A stretch of DNA of 64,000 bases from Eubacterium aggregans (GTDB lineage: Bacteria > Bacillota > Clostridia > Eubacteriales > Eubacteriaceae): assembly GCF_900107815.1 (NCBI RefSeq), contig NZ_FNRK01000002.1, positions 62,001-126,000 on the forward strand, read 5' to 3'. The notes below the pieces were generated by a model. That model did no database searches and had not been told where the DNA came from. It worked only from the letters and a program-made list of their open reading frames with translations. The position numbers and the translations under genes are program-made. Below are positions 42,643-51,759 of this stretch, piece after piece. Position 1 is the first letter of the stretch; every line of letters starts with the position of its first letter.

Positions 42643-44817
42643 ATGAAAATAATTATTGCTGAAAAAGCGGGGTATTGCTTTGGAATACAGAACGCCATGG
42701 CAATGGTGGAAAATACCCTTAAAACCTATCCTGGACAGCAGATTTATTGTCTGGGCGATATTTCCCATAACCGGCAAGAAATGGGCCGTCTGATTACCCT
42801 CGGGGTGAAAAAGGTGGATACATTGGATGCGGTAGAGGATGGCGTCGTTATTATCCGTTCCCACGGTGTGGGAAGGAATGTCATCACTGCAGCAGAAGAG
42901 AAGGCACTGACCATTGTCAATGCAACCTGTCCTTTTGTCCGGGCCATGCAAAATAAGGTTCGGGATTATTACGAAAAGGGCTATCAAATTGTTATCGTTG
43001 GAAATGCCGAGCACCCAGAAGTGGTCGGAGCCATGGGTTGGTGTGATGATTCTGGAATTGTCCTCAGCTCTGGGGATGAAGTGGATGCCTTACCGCATTT
43101 TGAAAAAATTTGCGTAGTGGCTCAAACCACCATCATTGAAAGCAAATTCCAAAGGATAACCGAAGCCTTGAAAAACAAGGCGGATGAATGTGTTATATTT
43201 AATACCATTTGCAGCGCGACGGCTGAGAGACAAGCAGCCGCGGCGAAGACGGCAGAAGGTGTAGAATATATGATCGTAGTGGGTGGGTACCATAGCTCCA
43301 ATACTCAAAAGCTTTTGGAGGTGTGCAAAGCCCATTGCAAAAATACTTGTCACATAGAGACAGCCGGGGAATTAGATCCTGATGAGATTAAGAAATATCA
43401 AACCATCGGAATCACAGCGGGAGCATCGACACCGGATTGGATCGTTAAGGAGGTAACGGAAAGTATGGAAGAAAACGTGTTAGAGCAGGAACAGACGCAA
43501 GCGGTTCTGAATGATGTTGCAGATGAAGAGTTTGATTTTGCAAAAGAACTAGAAGACTCGATGAAGTCTATCCGCAAGGGTGCACCAGTGGAAGGCGAAG
43601 TTATCGCAGTTGATGCGGATGAAGTGATCCTGAACATCGGATATAAATCTGATGCAGTCATTAAGAAAAGTGACTACACTTGGAAGCACGATGAAGAATT
43701 AACAGATTTGGTCAAGCCTGGCGATTTGATTACCGCCATCGTCACCGATTTGAATGATGGTTCTTCCCGGGTAAAATTGTCCAAAATCAAATATGAAAAT
43801 CAAAAGGTTCAGAACAAATTAGCTGAAGCCTTTGAAAATCAGGATGTTTTGGAAGGTAAGATTAAAAGTGTTTCTGGTAGCGGCCTGATCGTCGATATCG
43901 GATTTACCGATATCTTCATGCCTGCATCCCAGTATCATGTGCGTTATGTCAAGGATTTGGAATCCCTTATCGGCGAAGAAGTCAAGGGTAAAATCATTGA
44001 TTACAATGCAAAGCGCCGCAGAGCAATTCTTTCCCAGAAGGTTATTCTGGAAAAGGAAATTAAGGAAAAACAAGCAAAGCAGCGTGAAGTTAAGGAAAAA
44101 CGTTTTGGTGAGCTGAACGTTGACGATGTGGTCAAGGGGAATGTTAAGACTATCACCAATTTCGGTATCTTTGTAGATTTAGATGGTATCGATGGCTTCG
44201 TCCATCGCTCTGACCTGACCTGGGAACGTGCCAACGAACCTAAGGATTTGGTTCAGAAGGGCCAGGAAATCGAAGCAAAGGTTATCTCCAAGAACGAAGA
44301 AGACAAGAAGATCAAGCTCAGTGTCAAAGCACTGATGCCCAGACCTTGGGATGTATTCGTTCAGGAATATAACGAAAAGGACGATGTTGAAGTCAAAATC
44401 ACCAATGTGTTGGATTTCGGTGCTTTTGCAGAAATCATCCCTGGTGTCGAAGGCCTGATCCATGTTTCTGAAATCAGCTATGACCGTGTCGAATCGGTGG
44501 CTGCTGTCCTGAAACCAGGGGATGTGGTCAAGGTTAAGATCATCGGCATCAACACTGAAAAAGAAAAAATCAGCCTGAGCATCAAAGCAACTCTGGAAGC
44601 ACCTGAAAGACCCCAGCGCAGCAGAAGCAAGAAGCGCGAAGGCGGCTTCACTGGCGATCGTCCCAACCGTGGCGGTGGACAGAAGAAGAGAGCAGCACAG
44701 AACAGAAACACCACTGTGTATGAAGAATCGGCCAATGTCACCCTGGGTGATGCATTTGGAAATCTCTTCGAAGGTTTATCCTTCGGGGACGATACGGATG
44801 ATGGCGACAAAGAATAA
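42643..44817 (+). CDS. Fusion of HMB-PP reductase (IspH) and ribosomal protein S1-like domains
   Basis: A 724-residue two-part protein. Residues ~1-285 are IspH: Cys12 (GYCFGIQNAM), Cys96 (NATCPFVRAM) and Cys190 (NTICSATAERQ) coordinate the [4Fe-4S] cluster that reduces HMB-PP to IPP and DMAPP in the non-mevalonate pathway. A linker with acidic residues leads to four S1 RNA-binding repeats from ~300 onward (KGAPVEGEVIAVDADEVILN, ENQDVLEGKIKSVSGSGLIV, VDDVVKGNVKTITNFGIFVD, KDDVEVKITNVLDFGAFAEI), then a basic tail. This fusion is known in Clostridia. Why isoprenoid synthesis is joined to translation is not known. It ends with a strong terminator. Confidence 0.93.
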   Translation: MKIIIAEKAGYCFGIQNAMAMVENTLKTYPGQQIYCLGDISHNRQEMGRLITLGVKKVDTLDAVEDGVVIIRSHGVGRNVITAAEEKALTIVNATCPFVRAMQNKVRDYYEKGYQIVIVGNAEHPEVVGAMGWCDDSGIVLSSGDEVDALPHFEKICVVAQTTIIESKFQRITEALKNKADECVIFNTICSATAERQAAAAKTAEGVEYMIVVGGYHSSNTQKLLEVCKAHCKNTCHIETAGELDPDEIKKYQTIGITAGASTPDWIVKEVTESMEENVLEQEQTQAVLNDVADEEFDFAKELEDSMKSIRKGAPVEGEVIAVDADEVILNIGYKSDAVIKKSDYTWKHDEELTDLVKPGDLITAIVTDLNDGSSRVKLSKIKYENQKVQNKLAEAFENQDVLEGKIKSVSGSGLIVDIGFTDIFMPASQYHVRYVKDLESLIGEEVKGKIIDYNAKRRRAILSQKVILEKEIKEKQAKQREVKEKRFGELNVDDVVKGNVKTITNFGIFVDLDGIDGFVHRSDLTWERANEPKDLVQKGQEIEAKVISKNEEDKKIKLSVKALMPRPWDVFVQEYNEKDDVEVKITNVLDFGAFAEIIPGVEGLIHVSEISYDRVESVAAVLKPGDVVKVKIIGINTEKEKISLSIKATLEAPERPQRSRSKKREGGFTGDRPNRGGGQKKRAAQNRNTTVYEESANVTLGDAFGNLFEGLSFGDDTDDGDKE

Positions 44818-44827
44818 TCGAGAAAAA

Positions 44828-44858
44828 ATGGAACAGCTTGTGCTGTTCCATTTTTTTT
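44828..44858 (+). terminator. Rho-independent terminator after ispH-S1
   Basis: ATGGAACAGC pairs perfectly with GCTGTTCCAT across a TTGT loop, followed by eight T. A strong terminator that isolates the encapsulin genes. Confidence 0.9.
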
Positions 44859-44955
44859 ACTTTAAATCCTCTTAAATGGGGATATCATTGATTTTGGTTC
44901 TTCTTAATAATCCCATGATATGGTTACTTTATTAACTTCGAAAGGAGAAACATCA

Positions 44956-45321
44956 ATGCCACAGTTTGGAGATCCCTTTGCAGGGAATGTAGAACGGAAA
45001 ATGAACAAGAAAGAATTGGCAGAGGCCATCCGGTTGGACTTGGCGGGAGAATTGGAGGCAATCTATTTATACGATGCTCACGTTCGTGCAACGGATAATG
45101 CCATCGCAAAAAAAGTTTTGGCGGATATCCGGGATGAAGAAAAAGCACATATCGGTGAGCTAACGACGCTGATGCGTTATTTAGATGCTGAGGAATATAA
45201 ACTCTTTGAGTCGGGGGCAGAGGAAGTCCATGAAATGATGCGGGAATTAGGAATTCCCGTGGACAGCACGGATGCCAAGTCTCCAGAGGGTGCCACCATT
45301 GGCAGCCTGAAAGAAGAATAA
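44956..45321 (+). CDS. Encapsulin-targeted ferritin-like protein (EncFtn type)
   Basis: A 121-residue helical protein that resembles EncFtn/rubrerythrin-like cargo. GELEAIYLYDAHVRATD and ADIRDEEKAHIGELTTL carry the Glu/His ligands (E-x..., D-E-E-x2-H) for di-iron binding at a dimer interface. The C-terminus EGATIGSLKEE matches an encapsulation targeting peptide (xTVGSLxx-like). It would oxidise and deposit iron inside the shell encoded next. The ATG at 44956 has AAAGGAG 8 nt ahead; an upstream in-frame start at 44920 has none. The gap before it, 97 bp past the terminator, has no clear promoter. Confidence 0.88.
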   Translation: MPQFGDPFAGNVERKMNKKELAEAIRLDLAGELEAIYLYDAHVRATDNAIAKKVLADIRDEEKAHIGELTTLMRYLDAEEYKLFESGAEEVHEMMRELGIPVDSTDAKSPEGATIGSLKEE

Positions 45322-45331
45322 GGTGGATCAA

Positions 45332-46135
45332 ATGGATTACTTAGGACGGACGACAGCCCCCTTTGGGGATACCCTATGGAATGACATTGATACCCATGTG
45401 GTAAAGAATGCCAAAAAGTTTTTGGTTGGCCGGCATCTCATGCCCCTTTATGGTCCCTTGGGTGCCGGAATTTTAGAAGTCAATGTTGACACTAAAAGAG
45501 AAGAAGCCTTTGATGGCGGCATTGCTCGAACCTGCGGGCGCAGCATGGTGGATCTTTTACAGATTTATGAAGATTTTTGGTTGTTTTGGCGGGATTTAGA
45601 AGAGGAGGAACGCTTAAATACACCGGTGGATTTGTCCAGTGTGGATCAGGCAGCCCAGACCCTGGCCCAGCGTGAGGATGAAATTATCTTTTTCGGTCAG
45701 GAGCAGTTGGGCATCAAGGGTTTATGTAATAGTGAGGGTGTCATCACGATGGCCCGGGATGATTGGAGTGTCGGGCAAGATGCTTTCTTGAATATTGCCA
45801 AGGGCATCAGCCAGTTTTATGAATCCGGCATCATCGGCCATTACGCGTTAGCCATGGGCCCGGATTTATATTATAGCCTCCAGCGCATTTTGCCGGAAAC
45901 CGGTGTTATGGAAATCGACCGAATCCGGGGTCTTTTGGATGGTCGGGTGTATGTCAGTAGAGCCCTGATGGGAAAGGCCATTCTATTATGTGGGGAAGCT
46001 CAGTTTATGGACTTGGCCATCGGCCAGGACATGACGACGGCCTATGTGGAGTATGCGGAATTAAACCATCACTTCCGGGTTTTAGAAACCCTGGCCCTTC
46101 GCTTGAAAGTCCCCCAGGCTGTTATTGTGTATTAA
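45332..46135 (+). CDS. Family 1 encapsulin shell protein
   Basis: A 267-residue HK97-fold protein of the encapsulin family: MDYLGRTTAPFGDTLWNDID at the N-terminus is the conserved start, followed by ARKFLVGR-like AKKFLVGRHLMPLYGPLG, and the C-terminal QDMTTAYVEYAELNHHFRVLETL (in pieces). It self-assembles into a protein cage. It follows the ferritin-like cargo gene by 10 bp. GTG 45323 would precede the AAGGTGG site; ATG 45332 is preferred. The likely role is iron storage or oxidative-stress protection. Confidence 0.93.
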   Translation: MDYLGRTTAPFGDTLWNDIDTHVVKNAKKFLVGRHLMPLYGPLGAGILEVNVDTKREEAFDGGIARTCGRSMVDLLQIYEDFWLFWRDLEEEERLNTPVDLSSVDQAAQTLAQREDEIIFFGQEQLGIKGLCNSEGVITMARDDWSVGQDAFLNIAKGISQFYESGIIGHYALAMGPDLYYSLQRILPETGVMEIDRIRGLLDGRVYVSRALMGKAILLCGEAQFMDLAIGQDMTTAYVEYAELNHHFRVLETLALRLKVPQAVIVY

Positions 46136-46153
46136 GTTTATAAATTTTTAAAT

Positions 46154-46211
46154 AAAAGACACCCCCACCCTTGGTCATTAAAAATGGCGAAAGGACCGGG
46201 GGTTCTTTTAT
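46154..46211 (+). terminator. Terminator after encapsulin
   Basis: AAAAGA-(C)-ACCCCC at 46154-46166 pairs with GGGGGT-TCTTTT at 46198-46209, closing a ~32-nt loop, and T-rich sequence follows. A weaker structure than the previous terminator because of the long loop. Confidence 0.65.
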
Positions 46212-46254
46212 TTCAGAGCGGGTATGGGTTTTTTACGAAAAAAGGAAAAGCGGG

Positions 46255-46283
46255 TAGTCCCAGGATCAAAATTAATGTATAAT
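46255..46283 (+). promoter_or_regulatory. Possible promoter of the PurF-like gene
   Basis: TATAAT at 46278-46283 has a 17-bp spacer to TAGTCC, a poor -35. It lies 44 bp before the start codon in the only gap between the encapsulin terminator and the gene. Confidence 0.4.
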
Positions 46284-46326
46284 GAAAGGGATTTTAGTAG
46301 ACTGAGTAGCCAATGAGGAGGTAGAC

Positions 46327-47733
46327 ATGGGAGGATTATTCGGGGTAGCAACCCGGGATGATTGTGTGAATGATTTATTTTTTGGGGTCGATTATCATTC
46401 CCATTTGGGAACACGCCGTGGGGGAATGGCAGTATGTAAGGATGGTTCCTTCGACCGGGCAATCCACAATATTGCCAATGCGCCCTTTCGGACGAAGTTT
46501 GAGCAGGACGTGCAAAACATGGAAGGAAATCTAGGGATTGGAGCCATTAGTGATAGTGATCCACAGCCCCTGATTGTCCGGGCTCACTTTGGCCATTTTG
46601 TGCTGGCCACAGTGGGGCGGGTCAATAACGCTCAGGCCATCTTAGATCAGGTTTTAGCGGATCGCAGAGGGCATTTTATGGAAATGAGTGCTGGACAGAT
46701 CAATACGACTGAGTTGGTGGCATCGATTATTTCTTCCCAGGAAAACCTGCTGGCGGGTATCCAGGCTGCCCAGGAGCTGGTGGATGGGTCCTTAACCATG
46801 CTGGTGATGACCGAAAAAGGGATTTTAGCTGCCCGGGACCGCCTGGGGCGCACCTCCCTGGTTATCGGGGAGCAGGACCGGGGCTATGCCATTTCCATGG
46901 AGAATTTTGCTTACCAAAACCTGGGGTACCGGGATGCCTACGAATTAGGACCCCAAGAAATCGTGATGGTGACACCTGAGGGCTATGATGTACTTTCCAA
47001 GGCGGGAGAGAACATGAAGATTTGTGCCTTCCTTTGGACATATTACGGCTACCCCACCTCCAGCTATGAGGGGCGCAACGTGGAGGAAGTGCGGTATCGC
47101 TGTGGAAAAGCCTTAGCTAAGCGGGATCAGGACATCGATGTGGATTATGTCAGTGGGGTGCCGGATTCCGGCATTGCCCATGCCCTGGGGTATTCCCACG
47201 CTTCGGGCCTGCCCTATAAGCGTCCCCTGATTAAATATACGCCAACCTGGCCCCGAAGCTTTATGCCTCCTAAGCAGAGTATGCGTCAAATGATTGCCCA
47301 GATGAAGCTGGTGTCGATTTCCAGCCTCATTAAGGACAAACGGCTGCTCATCATTGATGATTCCATTGTCCGGGGGACCCAGACGAAGAAAATGGCGGAC
47401 TACCTCTTTGGGGATGGTGCCAAGGAAGTCCACATTCGGTCAGCCTGCCCGCCCATCATGTTTGGCTGTAAATATTTAAATTTCTCCAGGTCGACATCGG
47501 AGTATGATTTAATTACCCGCCGGATTATTAAAGAGCGGGAGGGCGACCATGATGAGGAGCGTCTCTTTGAATATGCCGATCCCAATACAGAGGTCCACCA
47601 GGAAATGGTGGATTGTATTTGTAAGCGCTCGAAGTTTACCTCCCTTAAATACCATCGTCTGGATGAGATGATTGAGGCCATTGGGATTGATCGGTGTAAG
47701 GTCTGTACTTACTGCTGGGACGGGAAAGAATAA
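46327..47733 (+). CDS. Amidophosphoribosyltransferase-like protein lacking the catalytic cysteine
   Basis: A 468-residue PurF homologue. The N-terminal glutaminase domain begins MGGLFGVATRDDCV, where functional PurF has Cys as first residue of the mature chain (CGIFG); here the position is Gly. The usual NGNLxN glutamine-site segment also reads TVGRVNN. The PRTase domain is intact (LLIIDDSIVRGTQTK binds PRPP; PKQSMRQ and SGIAHALGYS are conserved). C-terminal cysteines (CPPIMFGC, CKVCTYC) recall the [4Fe-4S] ligands of B. subtilis PurF. It probably uses free ammonia, or acts on another amine. Position away from other pur genes supports a specialised paralogue. RBS GGAGG is present. Confidence 0.85.
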   Translation: MGGLFGVATRDDCVNDLFFGVDYHSHLGTRRGGMAVCKDGSFDRAIHNIANAPFRTKFEQDVQNMEGNLGIGAISDSDPQPLIVRAHFGHFVLATVGRVNNAQAILDQVLADRRGHFMEMSAGQINTTELVASIISSQENLLAGIQAAQELVDGSLTMLVMTEKGILAARDRLGRTSLVIGEQDRGYAISMENFAYQNLGYRDAYELGPQEIVMVTPEGYDVLSKAGENMKICAFLWTYYGYPTSSYEGRNVEEVRYRCGKALAKRDQDIDVDYVSGVPDSGIAHALGYSHASGLPYKRPLIKYTPTWPRSFMPPKQSMRQMIAQMKLVSISSLIKDKRLLIIDDSIVRGTQTKKMADYLFGDGAKEVHIRSACPPIMFGCKYLNFSRSTSEYDLITRRIIKEREGDHDEERLFEYADPNTEVHQEMVDCICKRSKFTSLKYHRLDEMIEAIGIDRCKVCTYCWDGKE

Positions 47734-49265
47734 TGCTGTCCCGGGTTTTTGGCTGCGGGCTCCTGGGGGTGGACGGTTTTATGATCACCGTGGAGACGGA
47801 TGTGGCTAATGGGTTACCCGTGTATGCGGTGGTGGGGCTGCCGGATGCTGGTATTCGGGAATCCAAGGAACGGGTGTATGCAGCCTTAAAGAACAGTGGG
47901 TTTCATTACCCCATGCAGCGGATAACCATCAATCTGGCTCCGGCGGATTTTAAAAAGGAAGGCTCGGCCTTTGATCTCCCCATTGCCATCGGCTTGCTCC
48001 TTTCCTCAGAGCAGATTGAGGTGGTTGATATTGAGGATTATCTCATTGTGGGTGAGCTTTCCCTGGGTGGAGAGATTAACAGTGTTACCGGGGTCCTGCC
48101 CATGGCCCTAGCAGCCAGAGACCACGGCTTTAAGCACATCATCGTGCCCAAGGCCAATGGGGCGGAGGCTGCGGTGGTGGAGGGCATCACGGTCTATCCC
48201 GCAGGTCATATCACCGAAGTAACGGCCCACCTGACGGGGGAAAAAATCCTGGAAGCCAAGCGCGTGCCCTTGGAGGCACTGTTAAAGGATAGGCGAGCTT
48301 GTGATAAACTGGTGGATTTTGCAGATATCCGGGGGCAGGAGGCGGCTAAACGTGCCCTGACCCTTGCGGCGGCCGGGGCTCACAATATTTTACTCAGCGG
48401 CCCTCCTGGTTCCGGAAAATCCATGATGGCCAAGGCCTTTCCCTCAATCCTTCCAGACTTGGATGCCGAGGAGGTTTTGGAAATTTCTAAGATTTATTCC
48501 GTAGCAGGCCTGTTAAAGGGCCAGCGTCTGGTCACCACACGGCCCTTCCGGGCCCCCCATCATACCATTTCTAAAAATGCCCTGGTGGGGGGCGGGCGCA
48601 TTCCAAAGCCTGGGGAGGTCTCCTTGGCTCATTTGGGAGTCCTCTTTTTGGATGAACTGCCAGAGTTTTCCCGGGGGAGTATCGAAACCCTGCGCCAGCC
48701 CATGGAGGACCATTCGGTTACTATTTCCCGGATTAATGCCTCCCTGACCTACCCGGCATCCTTTATGCTCATTGCCAGCATGAATCCCTGTCCCTGTGGC
48801 TATAATGGGGACCCAACCCATGCCTGCAGCTGTACACCCGGGGAAATCCATCGTTACGCCAGTAAAATATCAGGACCCCTCCTGGACCGCATCGATATCC
48901 GCATTGAGGTGCCAGCCACCTCCTTTTCCGAGCTGGAGGGCGGGGCTTCCGGGGAAGGGTCAACCGTTATCCGAGAGCGTGTCAATGGGGCCAGACAACG
49001 TCAGCGGGAGCGGTTTAAAGAATATCCAGGTATTTTTTTCAACAGCCAGCTCACCCCTAGAATGATTGCCGAGTGCTGTGTCCTTAAAGGGGAGAGCTTG
49101 GCCTTTATGGAGATGATCTATAAGAAAATGGCTCTAAGTGCCAGGGGGTATCACCGTGTTTTAAAGCTAGCTCGAACCATCGCCGATATGGAAGGTGCCG
49201 ATGTCATCGAGCAGTACCATTTGGCAGAGGCTGTTCAATATCGGACCCATCCAGTCAGTCACTAG
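47733..49265 (+). CDS. YifB family Mg chelatase-like AAA+ ATPase (ComM)
   Basis: A 510-residue AAA+ protein. An N-terminal Lon-substrate-like domain (VETDVANGLPVYAVVGLPD) is followed by Walker A GPPGSGKSMMAKAF, Walker B LFLDELPEF, a cysteine knot NPCPCGYNGDPTHACSC and a C-terminal Mg_chelatase_C domain. ComM/YifB promotes branch migration in natural transformation. It lies before dprA, which loads RecA on incoming DNA, so both act in the same process. Its start overlaps the previous stop by one base (TAATG). Confidence 0.92.
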   Translation: MLSRVFGCGLLGVDGFMITVETDVANGLPVYAVVGLPDAGIRESKERVYAALKNSGFHYPMQRITINLAPADFKKEGSAFDLPIAIGLLLSSEQIEVVDIEDYLIVGELSLGGEINSVTGVLPMALAARDHGFKHIIVPKANGAEAAVVEGITVYPAGHITEVTAHLTGEKILEAKRVPLEALLKDRRACDKLVDFADIRGQEAAKRALTLAAAGAHNILLSGPPGSGKSMMAKAFPSILPDLDAEEVLEISKIYSVAGLLKGQRLVTTRPFRAPHHTISKNALVGGGRIPKPGEVSLAHLGVLFLDELPEFSRGSIETLRQPMEDHSVTISRINASLTYPASFMLIASMNPCPCGYNGDPTHACSCTPGEIHRYASKISGPLLDRIDIRIEVPATSFSELEGGASGEGSTVIRERVNGARQRQRERFKEYPGIFFNSQLTPRMIAECCVLKGESLAFMEMIYKKMALSARGYHRVLKLARTIADMEGADVIEQYHLAEAVQYRTHPVSH

Positions 49266-49306
49266 AGGCCGGCATGATCGCTAAAGGAAAAGAAAGGAAT
49301 GGAAGA

Positions 49307-50401
49307 ATGGACCAACTGTATTGGGTTTGGCTACTGTCAATACCAGAAATCGGGAATACCACCCGTCAACGGCTGTTAGCCCATTTGGGGTCACCCCAGG
49401 GGATTTATGAAAGTGATGGGCCGGCCCTGAAGGCTATCGAGGGTCTTAAGCCAGAAAAACGGGAAGTATTGATAAAGAATCGTGATTTGAGGGGAGCCGA
49501 AAAAGCCATCCGTTACATGGAACGCCATCATATTCGGCTCATCACCCAAGGAGATGCTGCCTTTCCATCTTTTCTTCATGAGATTTATAATCCACCGACA
49601 GCATTTTTTGTTAAAGGAAATGTGGAACTGTTGAAGGCACCTTTAAATATTGGAATCGTGGGTTCACGCAAGGCATCTCCAGGTGGCTTAGCCCAGGCTC
49701 GGCGGCTTAGTCGGGATTTATCGGAAAATGGAGTTACCGTGGTGTCTGGCTTTGCAGCAGGTATCGATGCGGCCAGCCACGAAGGCGCCCTGGAGGGGGT
49801 GGGCTCTACCATTGCGGTGTTGGGTTGTGGCATTAATGTTTGTTATCCCAAGGCTAACAAACCGTTGTATCATGAAATTTTAGAGGGGGGAGGGCTAATC
49901 TTAACGGAGTTTTTTATGGATACCCAACCCCTGGCTTTTCATTTTCCCTTGCGCAATCGGATTATCAGCGGACTTTCCGAGGGATTACTGGTGGTGGAAG
50001 CGGCGGAAAAAAGCGGGGCTCTCATCACTGCAAAGCACGCCCTGGAGCAGGGGAAGAATGTCTACGCTATTCCCAAGGATATCACCCTCGTTCAAAGCGT
50101 GGGGTGCAATAACCTGATTAAGGATGGCGCCAAGGTGGTGACCGAGGCCCGGGATGTACTGGAGGATTATGTGGATTTTGTCCCGGTGCCCGATGGGGAA
50201 GAGACCGTAAAGTCCGTAAAAAATTTGAAACTATCCGAGGATGAAGCAAAACTGTTTAACCTCGTTGCCAGAGGGTACAACACCACGGATCAATTGGTCC
50301 TGGTTTCAGAAAAACCCATTGCAGAAGTCAATGCCCTCCTCTCCATGATGGAGCTGAGGGACATCCTCCGGGTGGATTATGGACGGGTGACTTTGTTGTA
50401 A
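49307..50401 (+). CDS. dprA: DNA-processing protein DprA
   Basis: A 364-residue protein. The N-terminal helical SAM-like region (YWVWLLSIPEIGNTTRQRLL) precedes the Rossmann domain with IGIVGSRKASPGGLAQARRL, VVSGFAAGIDAASHEGAL, and SGLSEGLLVVEAAEKSGAL. It loads RecA onto transforming single-stranded DNA. The frame starts at ATG 49274, but ATG 49307 fits the family's usual start and has an AAGGAA site 8 nt upstream. It converges with coaBC across a 6-bp gap with no visible terminator. Confidence 0.93.
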   Translation: MDQLYWVWLLSIPEIGNTTRQRLLAHLGSPQGIYESDGPALKAIEGLKPEKREVLIKNRDLRGAEKAIRYMERHHIRLITQGDAAFPSFLHEIYNPPTAFFVKGNVELLKAPLNIGIVGSRKASPGGLAQARRLSRDLSENGVTVVSGFAAGIDAASHEGALEGVGSTIAVLGCGINVCYPKANKPLYHEILEGGGLILTEFFMDTQPLAFHFPLRNRIISGLSEGLLVVEAAEKSGALITAKHALEQGKNVYAIPKDITLVQSVGCNNLIKDGAKVVTEARDVLEDYVDFVPVPDGEETVKSVKNLKLSEDEAKLFNLVARGYNTTDQLVLVSEKPIAEVNALLSMMELRDILRVDYGRVTLL

Positions 50402-50407
50402 GGGCCT

Positions 50408-51604
50408 CTATTTTTTATGCCGGAGGATCTCATCCAGGATCCGGTGGGCGGTATCCTCCTTGCTCATGAGTCCCAGCTCTGAGACCGAATCCTTTGTGAT
50501 GATGGTGACGACGTTGGTATCGCCGGAGAAACCGGCACCGGCTACCTTCAGGTTATTGGCAATGACCATATCCACATTTTTTCGGACTAGCTTATCCTGA
50601 CTGTTTTTAACAAGATCCTGGGTTTCCATTGAAAAACCGCATAAAAATTGATGAGGAAGGCGTTTTTCTCCAAGAGCCCCTAGAATATCCGGAGTTCGTT
50701 TAAGGGAGAGGGAGAGATGGCCCTCCTTTTTTTTGATTTTATCCTCCGCACAAACTAAAGGAGTATAATCCGCCACTGCCGCAGATTTAATGATAATCCC
50801 ATGGGACGGGCCCTGGCCCATGACCGCATCGTACATATCCTGGGCACTTTCAACAGCGATATGGGTGGTGAAGGGGACCTTTGATAATTGGGTCGGACCG
50901 GAGATAAGGGTAACATCGGCCCCACGCAGCATGGCGCACCGTGCCAGGGCATAGCCCATCTTTCCGCTGGAATGATTGGTGATATAGCGAACCGGGTCCA
51001 GGGACTCACAGGTGGGACCAGCTGTAATGAGGATCTTTTGTCCCAGTAAATCTTTGGGACAGGCAATTTCCCGGTACAGATAATCCAAGAGGACCTCCTC
51101 AGCGGGCAGCTTACCGGCTCCCTCATCCTTACAGGCTAGAATACCAGAAGCCGGCTCGATGATAATAAAGCCAGCATCCCGGAGGATTCCGATGTTCTTT
51201 TGCACGATGGGATTGTTGTACATGGCCGTATTCATGGCTGGAGCAACGATTTTCGAGCAGGTACAGGCTAAGGCTGTGGTGGTAAGCATATCATCAGCCA
51301 GGCCATAGGCCAGCTTGGCAATGATATTGGCTGTGGCCGGTGCAATCAATAGGGCATCAGCCCGTTTGGCCAGGGCCACATGGGCCACATTATAATTTAC
51401 CGTCTTATCGAAGGTATCCACAATAGTATTGTGGCCCGTTAAAGTGGAAAAGGTCAGTGGTGTGATGATTTCCGTGGCGTTCTTAGTCATGATGGTGTGG
51501 ACATCACATTTAGCCTTAGCTAAAGCACTGGCGACATTGGCCATTTTATAGGCTGCAATACTACCGCTAATCCCTAAAATGACAGTTTTATTTTTTAATT
51601 CCAT
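50408..51604 (-). CDS. coaBC: Bifunctional phosphopantothenoylcysteine decarboxylase / synthetase
   Basis: A 398-residue enzyme converting 4'-phosphopantothenate plus cysteine to 4'-phosphopantetheine, for coenzyme A. The N-terminal flavoprotein decarboxylase has LGISGSIAAYK and PAMNTAMYNNP, and GILACKDEGAGKLPAEEV carries the catalytic cysteine. The C-terminal synthetase has ITAGPTCESLDPVRYITNHS and IKSAAVADYTP with the essential lysine. It starts at ATG 51604, divergent from the probable pantothenate transporter, which fits a shared CoA-precursor role. Confidence 0.95.
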   Translation of the reverse strand: MELKNKTVILGISGSIAAYKMANVASALAKAKCDVHTIMTKNATEIITPLTFSTLTGHNTIVDTFDKTVNYNVAHVALAKRADALLIAPATANIIAKLAYGLADDMLTTTALACTCSKIVAPAMNTAMYNNPIVQKNIGILRDAGFIIIEPASGILACKDEGAGKLPAEEVLLDYLYREIACPKDLLGQKILITAGPTCESLDPVRYITNHSSGKMGYALARCAMLRGADVTLISGPTQLSKVPFTTHIAVESAQDMYDAVMGQGPSHGIIIKSAAVADYTPLVCAEDKIKKKEGHLSLSLKRTPDILGALGEKRLPHQFLCGFSMETQDLVKNSQDKLVRKNVDMVIANNLKVAGAGFSGDTNVVTIITKDSVSELGLMSKEDTAHRILDEILRHKK

Positions 51605-51673
51605 TGGATTCAGACTTTCTTTATATTTTTGTTTATTTTATAACAAATACAGGGGATGCGTCAATAAAAACAG

Positions 51674-51702
51674 TAGACATCACCTTAATTTTTGTGTACA
51701 AT
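51674..51702 (+). promoter_or_regulatory. Promoter of the ECF transporter gene
   Basis: TAGACA (51674-51679), a 17-bp spacer and TACAAT (51697-51702) form a good sigma-A promoter. The ~50-nt leader contains a short TCCG/CGGA hairpin, but I cannot identify a riboswitch. Confidence 0.6.
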
Positions 51703-51759
51703 TACCCCATTAGCATTGTATCCGTTAATCGGAACGATAGCAAGGAGGTCATATTTAAT

